Positions 33,484-41,565 of a DNA stretch of 64,000 nt are shown here, in pieces. Numbering within the stretch: the stretch's first letter is position 1; each line of letters begins with the position of its first letter. Origin of the DNA: Streptomyces roseofulvus (lineage in GTDB: Bacteria; Actinomycetota; Actinomycetes; Streptomycetales; Streptomycetaceae); assembly GCF_039534915.1 (NCBI RefSeq), contig NZ_BAAAWE010000001.1, positions 6,696,001-6,760,000 of the forward strand. Direction: 5' to 3'. Position numbers and translations under genes: made by a program. The notes below the pieces were generated by a model. The model was given only the letters and a program-made list of their open reading frames with translations. It was not told the DNA's origin and ran no database searches.

Positions 33484-34692
33484 TCACGCGGAGGCCGGTT
33501 CCGGCTCCGGGGTGCGGACCAGGTCGGAGAGCCGCTCCGACCAACTGCCCTTGCCCTGCCCGAGGGCGACCTCGCCCAGCCGCAGCAGCTGGATGTCGGA
33601 GGTGCCCGCCGGCGCGAAGATGTGGTGGGCGTCCCGGAGATAGCGCTCGATGGACCGGTCGGTGAAGAGACCGGCGGCGGCGTGGATCTCCATGGCGTTG
33701 CGGCCCGAGTCGATCGCCGACTCGACGTTGACCAGCTTGGCGTTCATCAGCTCGGTGTCGCAGGAGAGGCCCTGGTCGAGCAGGTGCACCGCGTGGTACG
33801 CGGCGAGCCGGGCGGTCATCAGCCGGGACTGCATCTGACCCAGCTTGAGCTTCACCGTGGGCAGCTCGGAGAGCGGCTTGCCGTAGCGTATCCGCTCGGT
33901 CGCGAAGCGGGTGGTCTCCTCCAGGATCGCCTGGTGGATGCCGAGCGAGACGGCGGTGAGGTTGGCCCGCCCGTAGAGCACGCTGGAGGAGTACGCGACG
34001 GCCAGACCGTCGCCCTCGTCGCCCAGCCGGTTGGCGGCCGGCACCCGGCAGTCCTCGAAGATCAGCTCGCCGAAGCTGAAGCCGTGCAGCCCCATGGCCT
34101 GCTGCTGCGGCCCGAGCCGGAAGCCCGGCCGGTCGGCCTCGACGAGGAAGGCGGTGAGCCCCTTGGAGCCGGGACCGGTCCGCACCACGACGCCGTGCAG
34201 GTCGCCGACGTGGCTGTTGCCGACGTAGACCTTGCTGCCGTTCAGGACGTAGTCGTCGCCGTCCCGGACCGCGCTCGCCTCCATGCCCAGCACGTGCCCG
34301 CCGGACTCCGGCTCGGTCACGGCGATCGTCGGCAGGCACTCGCCCGAGGCGACCTTCGGCAGCCAGGTCTTGCGCTGGGCGTCGGAGCCGAAGTGGACGA
34401 TCTTGGCGGTGCCGAGCTGCGACGCCTGGACCATGGCGCCCATCGCGCCGCTGACCCGGGAGAGCTCCTCGATGATGATCGTCTTCGCCAGGTGCCCGGC
34501 GCCCATGCCGCCGTACTCCGGACTGATCGTCGCCCCCAGCCAGCCCTGCCGCGCGATGAGCCGGGACAGCTCGTGGTGCACCGTCCTGGACGCCTCCATC
34601 TCGGCGATGCGCGGTCGCACCTCGCGTTCGGCGAAGCCGCGCACCGTCTCCCTCAGCCGATGATGGAGCCGGCTGCTGAAGTAGCTGTCCAT
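33484..34692 (-). CDS. Acyl-CoA dehydrogenase-like protein with altered catalytic base
   Basis: 402-residue acyl-CoA dehydrogenase fold: LSRLIARQGWLGATISPEYGGMG, IAVTEPESGG, a middle beta domain with AMGLHGFSFGELIFEDCRVP, and a C-terminal four-helix domain (RIRYGKPLSELPTVKLKLGQMQ). The usual catalytic Glu before GTS (as in YEGTSxIQ) is missing: the sequence reads FAPAGTSDIQL. It may use another base, as isovaleryl-CoA dehydrogenase does, or be a hydroxylase or ACP-linked dehydrogenase. Start ATG with GGAGGG; the longer upstream frame is not coding-like. Confidence 0.85.
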   Translation of the reverse strand: MDSYFSSRLHHRLRETVRGFAEREVRPRIAEMEASRTVHHELSRLIARQGWLGATISPEYGGMGAGHLAKTIIIEELSRVSGAMGAMVQASQLGTAKIVHFGSDAQRKTWLPKVASGECLPTIAVTEPESGGHVLGMEASAVRDGDDYVLNGSKVYVGNSHVGDLHGVVVRTGPGSKGLTAFLVEADRPGFRLGPQQQAMGLHGFSFGELIFEDCRVPAANRLGDEGDGLAVAYSSSVLYGRANLTAVSLGIHQAILEETTRFATERIRYGKPLSELPTVKLKLGQMQSRLMTARLAAYHAVHLLDQGLSCDTELMNAKLVNVESAIDSGRNAMEIHAAAGLFTDRSIERYLRDAHHIFAPAGTSDIQLLRLGEVALGQGKGSWSERLSDLVRTPEPEPASA

Positions 34693-34788
34693 AACGAGTC
34701 CCTCCCTGCGAATCGCCTGCCCGGCATGGTCCGGGCAGGTGGAGCATCGGCAGTGGTCCCGTCCCGAACAGGCCGACACTTCATGGTG

Positions 34789-34811
34789 TTGATCTTTCCG
34801 GGATGGATCAA
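34789..34811. promoter_or_regulatory. Inverted repeat upstream of the dehydrogenase gene
   Basis: TTGATC (34789-34794) and GATCAA (34806-34811), spacer 11 bp, about 100 bp upstream of the ATG. Operator-like. The remaining intergenic DNA from 34693 to 34991 holds no recognisable gene. Confidence 0.3.
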
Positions 34812-34991
34812 TATCGCCCCCGTCTTTGTCCGAAACAGGTGCTATTGACGATCACTTCGGGCTGTGTTTGGTCCGATCTGGAGCCATCGAGTCCGCTGGG
34901 ACGCCTGCGTCAAGAGACGTCTTTCTGCCACATGCCACGGGCAAAGATCACGTTCCGGCCACCGCCCGGCGTGACGCCCGCAAAGCGGTTC

Positions 34992-35019
34992 GTGACCACG
35001 CCGCGAAGTGCGGTATTGT
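34992..35019 (+). promoter_or_regulatory. Likely tRNA promoter
   Basis: GTGACC (34992-34997), 16-bp spacer, TATTGT (35014-35019), ending 45 bp before the tRNA gene. Confidence 0.45.
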
Positions 35020-35064
35020 TCTCTTGCACGCCGGGCCGGGGGAAACCCCAGGTCAGACGGGCAC

Positions 35065-35138
<74 letters not shown>

Positions 35139-35159
35139 CTGTGCGGAAACGCAGGTCGG

Positions 35160-35193
35160 AGGCCGTTCTCTCATCCATGGGAGAACGGCCTTT
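35160..35193 (+). terminator. Terminator after tRNA-Pro
   Basis: 11-bp stem (35160-35170 with 35181-35191), loop of ten, then TTT. It coincides with the last codons of the integrase gene on the other strand. Confidence 0.6.
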
Positions 35194-36571
35194 CGCGCGT
35201 CCTGGGGGCTGGTGGTCGCAGTGTGGTCGCACGCCCGGGCCGGGGCTGGTTCGCCATGGTGCTGGTGGCGGGCGGTGCGGGGGAGCGGAGCCGGCCGAGG
35301 GCTTCGCGGAGGCGGTGGAGGTGGTCGCGCGGTGGTCGCAGCCACGCGGGTCGGTCCGTACGGACCGCCGTCTGCTGGGCGCCGCTGAGTACGTGGTCGA
35401 TGGTGTCGACGGCCTGCTGCGCGGCTTGTTGGGTGAGGTGGCTGTAGATGTTCGCGGTGGTCGACAGGGTGGAGTGCCGCAAGGTCTTGGACACCACGGT
35501 GAGCGGCACGCCGGCGGTGATGGTGATGGTGGCGGCGAGGTGGCGCAGGTCATGGACCGTGACCCGGGGGACGCTGGCTTCCTCGGACAGCCGGTGGAGC
35601 CGGTCGAGTACGAGGTGTGGCCTGAGCGGGCGGCCGTCGGGTCGGCAGAAGACCAGCCCTGCGAAGGGATCGTTGGGGTCGCCGCGGGTTCGTGCTGCTG
35701 AGCGTGCCCGGTGGCGGAGGGCGGTGGTGACGCGGGGTGAGATGGCTACCCAGCCTTTGCTCGACCGGGTCTTCGGTGTGGTCAGGACGAGGCGGTTGTT
35801 GTCGACGGCGGAGAGCGTGCAGCGGATGTAGAGCACGCCCTCGTTGAGGTGGACGTCGTCCCAGTGCAGACCAAGGGCCTCGCCCTTGCGCATGCCGGTG
35901 CCGATGAGTACCTCGAACAGGTCGGCCATCGCCGGGTCGGCACGATGGCAGGGGGTGAGGAAGCGCGCCGCCTCCTCCGCCGTCCAGATCCGCCGCTCCG
36001 GTGACGGAGGCCGACGCAGGACCGGGGGAGAGGCCGGGTTGTGCGGGAGGCGGTGTTGGCGGACGGCGTCGCCGAGCGCGCTGGAAAGCGTGGCGAGGCA
36101 CCGGTAGAGGGTGGTCCGGCCGCGGCCGGCCGAGAGCTGGCCGGTGACGAAGGCCGAGATGTGCCGGTGCGCGCGCTGGTCGAGCTTGAGGGTGCCGAAC
36201 GCGGGGACAAGATCGTTGCGCACGTAGTCGCGGTACCGGGCCATCGTCGTCGGTTTCAGCACCAGCGCCTTCGCCGCCAGCCACGCGTCCAGGTAGGCGG
36301 CGACGGTCTGGTTCGGGTCCGCATCGAACCCGCCGGCTTCGCCCTCGAGGAACCGGCGCAGCGCTTCTTCGGCCGAGTCCCGGGTGGCGAAGCCGCCCCG
36401 GCGCACCGTTGTCCGACGGCGATCCGGGGCGGGGACGTCGACGGCGAAGGCCCAGGTGCCGTGGGTGCTGTCGGCGAGCAGATGGGGGCAGCGGGCACCG
36501 ATCTGGTGACGCTGGGTGTCCCGGCAACCACAGCGACGGTAGATGCGGCCACGGCCGGCGCTAGTACGCAT
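35171..36571 (-). CDS. int: Tyrosine site-specific integrase
   Basis: 466-residue phage/AICE-type tyrosine recombinase. An N-terminal Cys-rich arm (RRCGCRDTQRHQIGARCPHL) resembles the arm-binding zinc-like region of actinomycete integrases. The core-binding domain is FDADPNQTVAAYLDAWLAAK. The catalytic domain shows Arg in GTGMRKGEALGLHW, the HxLRH box in TVHDLRHLAATI, the later His in LRHSTLSTTANIY and the nucleophile Tyr in IYSHL. All catalytic residues are present, so it is probably functional. Start ATG with GGAGG. It reads toward tRNA-Pro, the normal placement at an element's end. No excisionase gene was recognised next to it. Confidence 0.92.
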   Translation of the reverse strand: MRTSAGRGRIYRRCGCRDTQRHQIGARCPHLLADSTHGTWAFAVDVPAPDRRRTTVRRGGFATRDSAEEALRRFLEGEAGGFDADPNQTVAAYLDAWLAAKALVLKPTTMARYRDYVRNDLVPAFGTLKLDQRAHRHISAFVTGQLSAGRGRTTLYRCLATLSSALGDAVRQHRLPHNPASPPVLRRPPSPERRIWTAEEAARFLTPCHRADPAMADLFEVLIGTGMRKGEALGLHWDDVHLNEGVLYIRCTLSAVDNNRLVLTTPKTRSSKGWVAISPRVTTALRHRARSAARTRGDPNDPFAGLVFCRPDGRPLRPHLVLDRLHRLSEEASVPRVTVHDLRHLAATITITAGVPLTVVSKTLRHSTLSTTANIYSHLTQQAAQQAVDTIDHVLSGAQQTAVRTDRPAWLRPPRDHLHRLREALGRLRSPAPPATSTMANQPRPGRATTLRPPAPRTRERPFSHG

Positions 36572-36754
36572 GGCGATCGCCTCCACGAGGCGGGGAAGAG
36601 CCCGACATCTCAGCGTGCGCCCCCACGCGACCACCACGCCCGTCAGAGAGGCCGTGACCAGCAGGTTTCCCTTGTCTGCGCGCCAAGGGACCCGCAGACG
36701 AACCGCAAGTTCTTGTCCGAGTCAGTATGAGTGACCTGGCCAGAGCGAGGTGCG

Positions 36755-37145
36755 TCAGAGGAGATACTCGCGAAGCCCATCTTTCAGGGAGTCGAAGGTC
36801 GGGCCGGTTGGGTCGCAGTGGCGGTTGTACCAGGCGACGTCCGGGGGCGGCTTCCGTGTGACGCGGCCAGCGGAGCGCCGCAGCCAGACCTTCCCCCGTG
36901 CCGCGAGGATGGCCCAGTCTCGGTACGCCTCACGTGTCGGGTAAATACGCACCTACCCGTCGATCACGAGCGGGCGCTTCCAGATCATGAACCGGTTCCT
37001 GTTGAGATTGAGCCGCAGTCAGCCGGCGGAAAGTCGTTGACCGTGCGCACTGCCCTAGTCTCGTCTCGGCGTGGTCTGCTGCTCGGCCGACCACCTCGGC
37101 GCCGGTAGTCCAGCCGCGGCACCCATGCCTGCTCGAGCTCGGCAC
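36755..37145 (-). pseudogene. Decayed gene inside the island
   Basis: Reading on the minus strand, a protein-like segment (RIYPTREAYRDWAILAARG and on to FDSLKDGLREYLL, 36755-36952) is preceded in the same frame by a TAG at 36953-36955. Beyond this, equally protein-like residues (LNRNRFMIWKRPLVIDG) continue. Further upstream the coding sense seems to shift to another frame (VRTVNDFPPADC). I read this as one gene broken by a stop and a frameshift. Family unknown. The rest of the gap 36572-37255 holds nothing else I can recognise. Confidence 0.4.
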
Positions 37146-37255
37146 GGTCCTTCTCTAGTCCTCCTGCACGGAACATACGGCCTCGCCCGTTGCTTCTCCG
37201 GCGCCGGCGTGTTCTAGCTCTTCGAGTGGCCATACCACGGCCGGGAACACCAGCG

Positions 37256-38827
37256 TCAGGTGCCTCCGCCGCGATCGCCGCGCCCGGTGCTCGCTGCTGC
37301 TGCGGCCAGGGCTACGGCTGTCCCAGCCGCTCCGTACAGCCATGTCCACCCCGGCCCCAACGTGGTGCCTCCCAGCGCGGACGCCGCGACCCAGGCGACG
37401 GTTCCTCCGAGGGCTCCTGCCCCCAGTCTGAGCATGGCGAGCGACCATCGCCGGTCAGGCACGACGACGCGCAGCACCACCAGTGAGGCCACCAGAGCCA
37501 GGGCGCCCAGGACGGCCACGACGGCGGGTTTCACTGAACCGGGCAGCGGAACGGTGTACTGGAGGGACTGGACGGCTGCCAGGCTCATCAGGATGGCGCC
37601 GATGACGCCCGTCAGCCCGAGATTGACCGTCTCCTGCCGTCGCTGCAAGCTGCGCTGAACCAACTGGTCAGCAAGAGCCCCGACTTGAGTGCACCGGCGC
37701 AGCGCCGCCTCCAGATATGTGGCATCGTCGTCGAGGCGCTGGATGAACCACTCGGACAGCGCCCGATCGTCTGCGAACAGTCCCCCGAGATTCGGATCGC
37801 CGCTGAGGGCCATGAGGTTGGCCGCGGCGATCTCCACGGTGCGGGACATTTCCCGGCTGCGGGTCGAGCGGTCGACCAGGCCGCGTTCGCGGGCCTGGAG
37901 ATCGACCAGAGCGCGGGACGCGTCGAGCAACTCCGAGTGACGGCCGGCGCCGCGCTGCGAGGCGTCCGTTCTCTCCAGCACGTCGGCGACGACCCTGTCC
38001 GTAGTGGCGCGCAATCGGCCGATGCCCTCGGCCGAGGCCCACACCCGCAGTTGGTAACGGAGTTTGGCCGCGTGCAGAAGGTATTTCCCCAACGGCGGCA
38101 GCGCGCGGGTACGCGTGGACCACGTCCAGGCGGTCAACTCGGGGTCGCGATCGTGCGCGGCGACGACGAGCAGGCGACGCTCCTCGCGAGCATCCTGCGA
38201 GGCCGAGGTCTCCCAGACGGCGAACCCCTGGGGAACCACGACGCCCGCGTACGGCCAGCCCGTCGACGCGTCGTCAGCGGTCGGCGCATGGGCGCGCACG
38301 TAGGCGGTCAGCGCCCCCTCCGGCGCCACCGAGGGCGCAGCCGAGAGGCCGTTCGGAGCGGCAGGGGCCAGCTCGGCCAATCGGGCCAGGTACAGCCGGG
38401 ATGATCCGAGTACGCCTGCCTCGTGGCGCTGTGCGGTCCGAGCCGCCCGTACGACCCCGGACCACCGCGCGTCCAGTTCCGCCCAGCCCAGACCGTCGGC
38501 GGCGTCGGGCGCCAACATGACCGACAGGCAAAGGACATCGTGCTCCCGCCGGAGCGCGGCCTGCCACACCCCCGGTCCCGGTCGCTTCCTGGCCGCGAGC
38601 AGCCTCTGTGTGCCCCGGACATCCACGCTCCCCACGGCACCCGGCAGACACGCGTCCCAGCCGTCCCCCGGTTCCAGCCCCGTACCCGTGCCCTCCACCG
38701 GTACGGTCATCCCGAGCATCTCGCCGCACATGTTCCACAGATTCCTGACGAAGGCGAGCGCGTCGTGCTGGTCGTCCCCTGTGGTGACGACGAAGAGATG
38801 CACTCCCAGTGCCTCAGCTTGGAGCAT
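37256..38827 (-). CDS. CATRA conflict-system associated membrane protein
   Basis: 523-residue protein. Residues 1-390 are cytosolic. There is an N-terminal alpha/beta region (EALGVHLFVVTTGDDQHDALAFVRNLWNMCGEML) and a middle domain with YAGVVVPQGFAVWE and RRLLVVAAHDRDPELTAW. An amphipathic helical stretch runs from SELLDASRALVDLQARE to ISREMSRTVEIAAANLMAL-like positions. Four membrane helices follow at about 402-420, 430-452, 462-485 and 492-512. It matches my knowledge of the protein annotated as 'CATRA conflict system CASPASE/TPR repeat-associated protein'. Its ATG overlaps the preceding small gene by 14 bp. The membrane part may be the effector or the anchor (inference). Confidence 0.72.
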   Translation of the reverse strand: MLQAEALGVHLFVVTTGDDQHDALAFVRNLWNMCGEMLGMTVPVEGTGTGLEPGDGWDACLPGAVGSVDVRGTQRLLAARKRPGPGVWQAALRREHDVLCLSVMLAPDAADGLGWAELDARWSGVVRAARTAQRHEAGVLGSSRLYLARLAELAPAAPNGLSAAPSVAPEGALTAYVRAHAPTADDASTGWPYAGVVVPQGFAVWETSASQDAREERRLLVVAAHDRDPELTAWTWSTRTRALPPLGKYLLHAAKLRYQLRVWASAEGIGRLRATTDRVVADVLERTDASQRGAGRHSELLDASRALVDLQARERGLVDRSTRSREMSRTVEIAAANLMALSGDPNLGGLFADDRALSEWFIQRLDDDATYLEAALRRCTQVGALADQLVQRSLQRRQETVNLGLTGVIGAILMSLAAVQSLQYTVPLPGSVKPAVVAVLGALALVASLVVLRVVVPDRRWSLAMLRLGAGALGGTVAWVAASALGGTTLGPGWTWLYGAAGTAVALAAAAASTGRGDRGGGT

Positions 38828-39149
38828 CCGGACCTGCGGCGTCGACGGCCGATGCGGCGCGGGAGGCCGGATTGTCGCTGTCCAGGGCATGGACCAACTC
38901 GTCGAGTCGCTCACGGTACTCCTCGGGCAGCGGCAGCATGGAGCTGTCCTCCAACCCGGAAATGCGCTGAGGGCCCGCCAGCTCGACATCCTCCAGAGCC
39001 TGCTGGAAGGCGGTGAGGTCTCGCGCTGCGAGCGCGTCCCGCATGGCCTTCAGACCCTGTCCGACCACGTTCCAGTTCTTGGCGCGGAGCTGCCAGACTT
39101 CGACATCCGCCAAGATCTCGGCAGCCATCCGCCGCAGCTCCTCCTCCAT
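38814..39149 (-). CDS. CATRA system-associated small helical protein
   Basis: 111-residue, mostly helical acidic protein (EEELRRMAAEILADVEVWQLRAKNWN, then FQQALEDVELAG and PLPEEYRERLDELVHALD). It corresponds to the short protein usually annotated 'CATRA system-associated'. The ATG at 39149 lacks a ribosome site but lies about 8 bp after a TATGTT -10-like box on the minus strand (39158-39163), fitting leaderless translation. An internal ATG at 39128 with GAGGAGGAG before it is an alternative start. First gene of the two-gene divergent arm. Confidence 0.7.
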   Translation of the reverse strand: MEEELRRMAAEILADVEVWQLRAKNWNVVGQGLKAMRDALAARDLTAFQQALEDVELAGPQRISGLEDSSMLPLPEEYRERLDELVHALDSDNPASRAASAVDAAGPDAPS

Positions 39150-39279
39150 GTACGCAGAACATAGTGGCGCACCGGAGGCGATGTGAGTCCTTTCTGCATA
39201 TTGCTCAAGAGCCCATGTCGATAGGGTGTATGACCAAGCATCATGTTCTGCGTGTCCGAGACGTTGCTGCGAGGCACCT
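39150..39279. promoter_or_regulatory. Bidirectional promoter region of the CATRA locus
   Basis: 130 bp between the divergent gene pairs, AT-richer than its surroundings. The minus-strand -10 candidate is TATGTT (39158-39163). On the plus strand TAGGGT (39222-39227) and CATATT are possible -10 elements. No long palindrome or regulator gene is present. Confidence 0.4.
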
Positions 39280-41565
39280 GTGGCCAGTGTTTCCTATCAA
39301 CAGTCCCCCGAGCAGCAGGAGAAGGAGCGTCGCGAACGAGCCCGGCTGCGCACACTCCAGCAGCAGGTCCGCGAGCGAGCGAGCCGCCGACTGCGCGGCG
39401 ATGTTCGTGCCGGGCGCGACACCCGTGCGGACATGGACCGCCTGACCGTGGCGGTCGCACGCGCGAAGCCCGGCACTCGACGTCGAGCGGCCGCCGTGAC
39501 GGCACTGTCCGCAGAACTTCTCCTCCGCTTCCGCCAGAGCCCGGAGAGGGACGTCGCCGACCTCGTGACGGCGATCCGGCTGCTGAGCGAGGCGGGGGGC
39601 GGGCGGAAGGCCGGGGACGAGGCCAACCGTCAACACGCCGTGGACGAAGACCGCGTGGGGCGGGTCGTGGGATCGGGCAGCTCGACGGATGCCGCGAGGG
39701 TGGCTCTGCTCGTCGAGTGCCTTGAGGAGTGGGAGGCCATCGAGCGGGTCGCACCCCCGGGCGGGTGGGTGCCGGAGATGGGGCAGGTGCCGGACCTCGA
39801 CGTGCTGCGGCGGCGACTGGCCGGGATGGCGGGGGCTCCGGCTCGGCAGCGGGTTCGCATGCTGCACGCCTGCGGCAGCGCCCGCGCGGCCTCGGCCGGG
39901 CCCGGCGCCGGGTACGAGGACATGGTCGCCGCCGTCGCCCTGCTGCCCCGGACGACCGGATGGGGCGTGCCCCCCGGGGACTCGGGATGGGCGACCGGAC
40001 AGGTCGCGCTCAAGGCCGTGGTCACGGCGGACGCGGCGGCCTGCGCGATCGCCGCCGGGCGCCCGGTCGAGGCGATCGAGCTGCTGGAGACCGGTCGAGG
40101 GGTGGTGTGGGACCAGTTGCTGCATGCCACGATCCGAGCCGAGTTACGGGCCGTGGACCGCCGGCTCGCCCGGCGCATGGACCGGGTCTGCCGCGACCTC
40201 GAACGGTCTGGCCGGCTCGGCGAGGCACCCGACCGCTATGCGGAGCGGGACGTGGCCGCAGAGAAGACCACCCGCCCCGACACACCTTCCGCGGCGGTCG
40301 CGCGACGGTGGGGGCTGGTCTTCCGGCTCACGGAGAAGGGCGCCGCGCGGCGCGAACGGCGCTGGGCGCGGGCGGCCGGACGCGCGCAGGGACTCTTGCC
40401 CGACGCCACCTTCCAGACGGTGAGCTACCTCTCCGACATCAGGCCTGCCGCTGCCGAAGGCCCCGTGGTGGCGGTGATCCTCAGCCGGTTCGGCTGTCAC
40501 GCCCTGCTCGTGACGGCGGAGGAAGACGCCCCGCGGGTCGTCCCGCTGCCTGCCCTGACCCTGCGGGCAGCACAGCGCAACGCCCGCAGCTATCTGACCG
40601 CGTTGAACGAACTGACCGGGGCAGAGCGGGAGGCACGCGTCCGGGCGACACTGCACTGGCTGTGGGAGACCGTCGCCGCACCCGTCTTCGCGGCGCTGGC
40701 CCTGCCCGGACGCACCGGGGAGAGCGGGGACGGCGAGCTCCCGCGCCTGTGGTGGTGTCCCTCCGGGCCGCTCGCGGTGCTCCCGCTCCACGCCGCCGTA
40801 CCGAGGCCGGTCGCGGGCAGTGCACGTGCCGGGGTCGGGGAGCGGGTCGTGTCCTCGTACACCCCGACCCTGCGTAGCCTCATCTCGGCCCGAAAGGCCC
40901 GGGAGCTGCGCCGGAACAGCGGCATCGGCAACCAGGGCGGGAAGCGGGGCGATCGGGATCGGCTGCTCCTGGTGTCGGCAGGCGGCCGCGTCGGCCATCA
41001 GGCCCTTCCGGCGACGGCCCGCTTCCGTGACTATCTCATGGGCCTCCTTCCGGAGGACGTGCTGACCACGCTGCACGGGACACAGGCCAGCGCCGGAAAC
41101 GTGAAACGCGCGCTGGGGCGGCACAGCCGGGTCCACTTCGACTGCCACGGCCGGCAGGACCCTGTGTCGCCGGAGCGTACCGGCCTCGTGCTGCACGACC
41201 AGGATCTGACCATCGCCGACCTCGCCGAAGTCCGAGCCAGCCGACCGGAGTTCGCCTTCCTCGCCGCGTGTTCCACCGCGGCACCGGACCGTATGGACCT
41301 CGACGAGATGATCTCCGTGACCTCCGTCCTGCACTACCGCGGTTATCAGTCCGTCATCGGCACGATGTCGCCCGTCCTTGACACGACTACCGAGCGCGTG
41401 GCCAGGGCGGTCTACGGCCGGCTCACCGAGTCCCGCCTCGAAGTGTGGCCTATGACGCCGCCGGGCTCTGTCGCGACCGTGCTGCACGATGCCGTGAGCC
41501 GGGAACGCCAGCGACGCCCCCGGCACCCGAGCGCGTGGGTGCCGTTCATCCATGTGGGCGTCTAG
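39280..41565 (+). CDS. CHAT-domain caspase-like protein (CATRA protease)
   Basis: 761-residue protein. A helical N-terminal half (TPR-like helices, e.g. GYEDMVAAVALLPR and ACAIAAGRPVEAIELLETGRGVVWDQLLHATI) is followed by a CHAT peptidase domain. The CHAT domain contains LWWCPSGPLAVLPLHAA, then YTPTLRSL, the catalytic His623 in VHFDCHGRQ and Cys664 in FAFLAACSTA. It ends GYQSVIGTMSPV, WMTPPGS-like and WVPFIHVGV, as CHAT domains do. CHAT enzymes are caspase-fold cysteine proteases (like separase) used in conflict and cell-death systems. Start chosen at GTG 39280 with a GAGG site; an in-frame GTG at 39226 gives an unlikely Cys-rich extension. Confidence 0.85.
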   Translation: MASVSYQQSPEQQEKERRERARLRTLQQQVRERASRRLRGDVRAGRDTRADMDRLTVAVARAKPGTRRRAAAVTALSAELLLRFRQSPERDVADLVTAIRLLSEAGGGRKAGDEANRQHAVDEDRVGRVVGSGSSTDAARVALLVECLEEWEAIERVAPPGGWVPEMGQVPDLDVLRRRLAGMAGAPARQRVRMLHACGSARAASAGPGAGYEDMVAAVALLPRTTGWGVPPGDSGWATGQVALKAVVTADAAACAIAAGRPVEAIELLETGRGVVWDQLLHATIRAELRAVDRRLARRMDRVCRDLERSGRLGEAPDRYAERDVAAEKTTRPDTPSAAVARRWGLVFRLTEKGAARRERRWARAAGRAQGLLPDATFQTVSYLSDIRPAAAEGPVVAVILSRFGCHALLVTAEEDAPRVVPLPALTLRAAQRNARSYLTALNELTGAEREARVRATLHWLWETVAAPVFAALALPGRTGESGDGELPRLWWCPSGPLAVLPLHAAVPRPVAGSARAGVGERVVSSYTPTLRSLISARKARELRRNSGIGNQGGKRGDRDRLLLVSAGGRVGHQALPATARFRDYLMGLLPEDVLTTLHGTQASAGNVKRALGRHSRVHFDCHGRQDPVSPERTGLVLHDQDLTIADLAEVRASRPEFAFLAACSTAAPDRMDLDEMISVTSVLHYRGYQSVIGTMSPVLDTTTERVARAVYGRLTESRLEVWPMTPPGSVATVLHDAVSRERQRRPRHPSAWVPFIHVGV

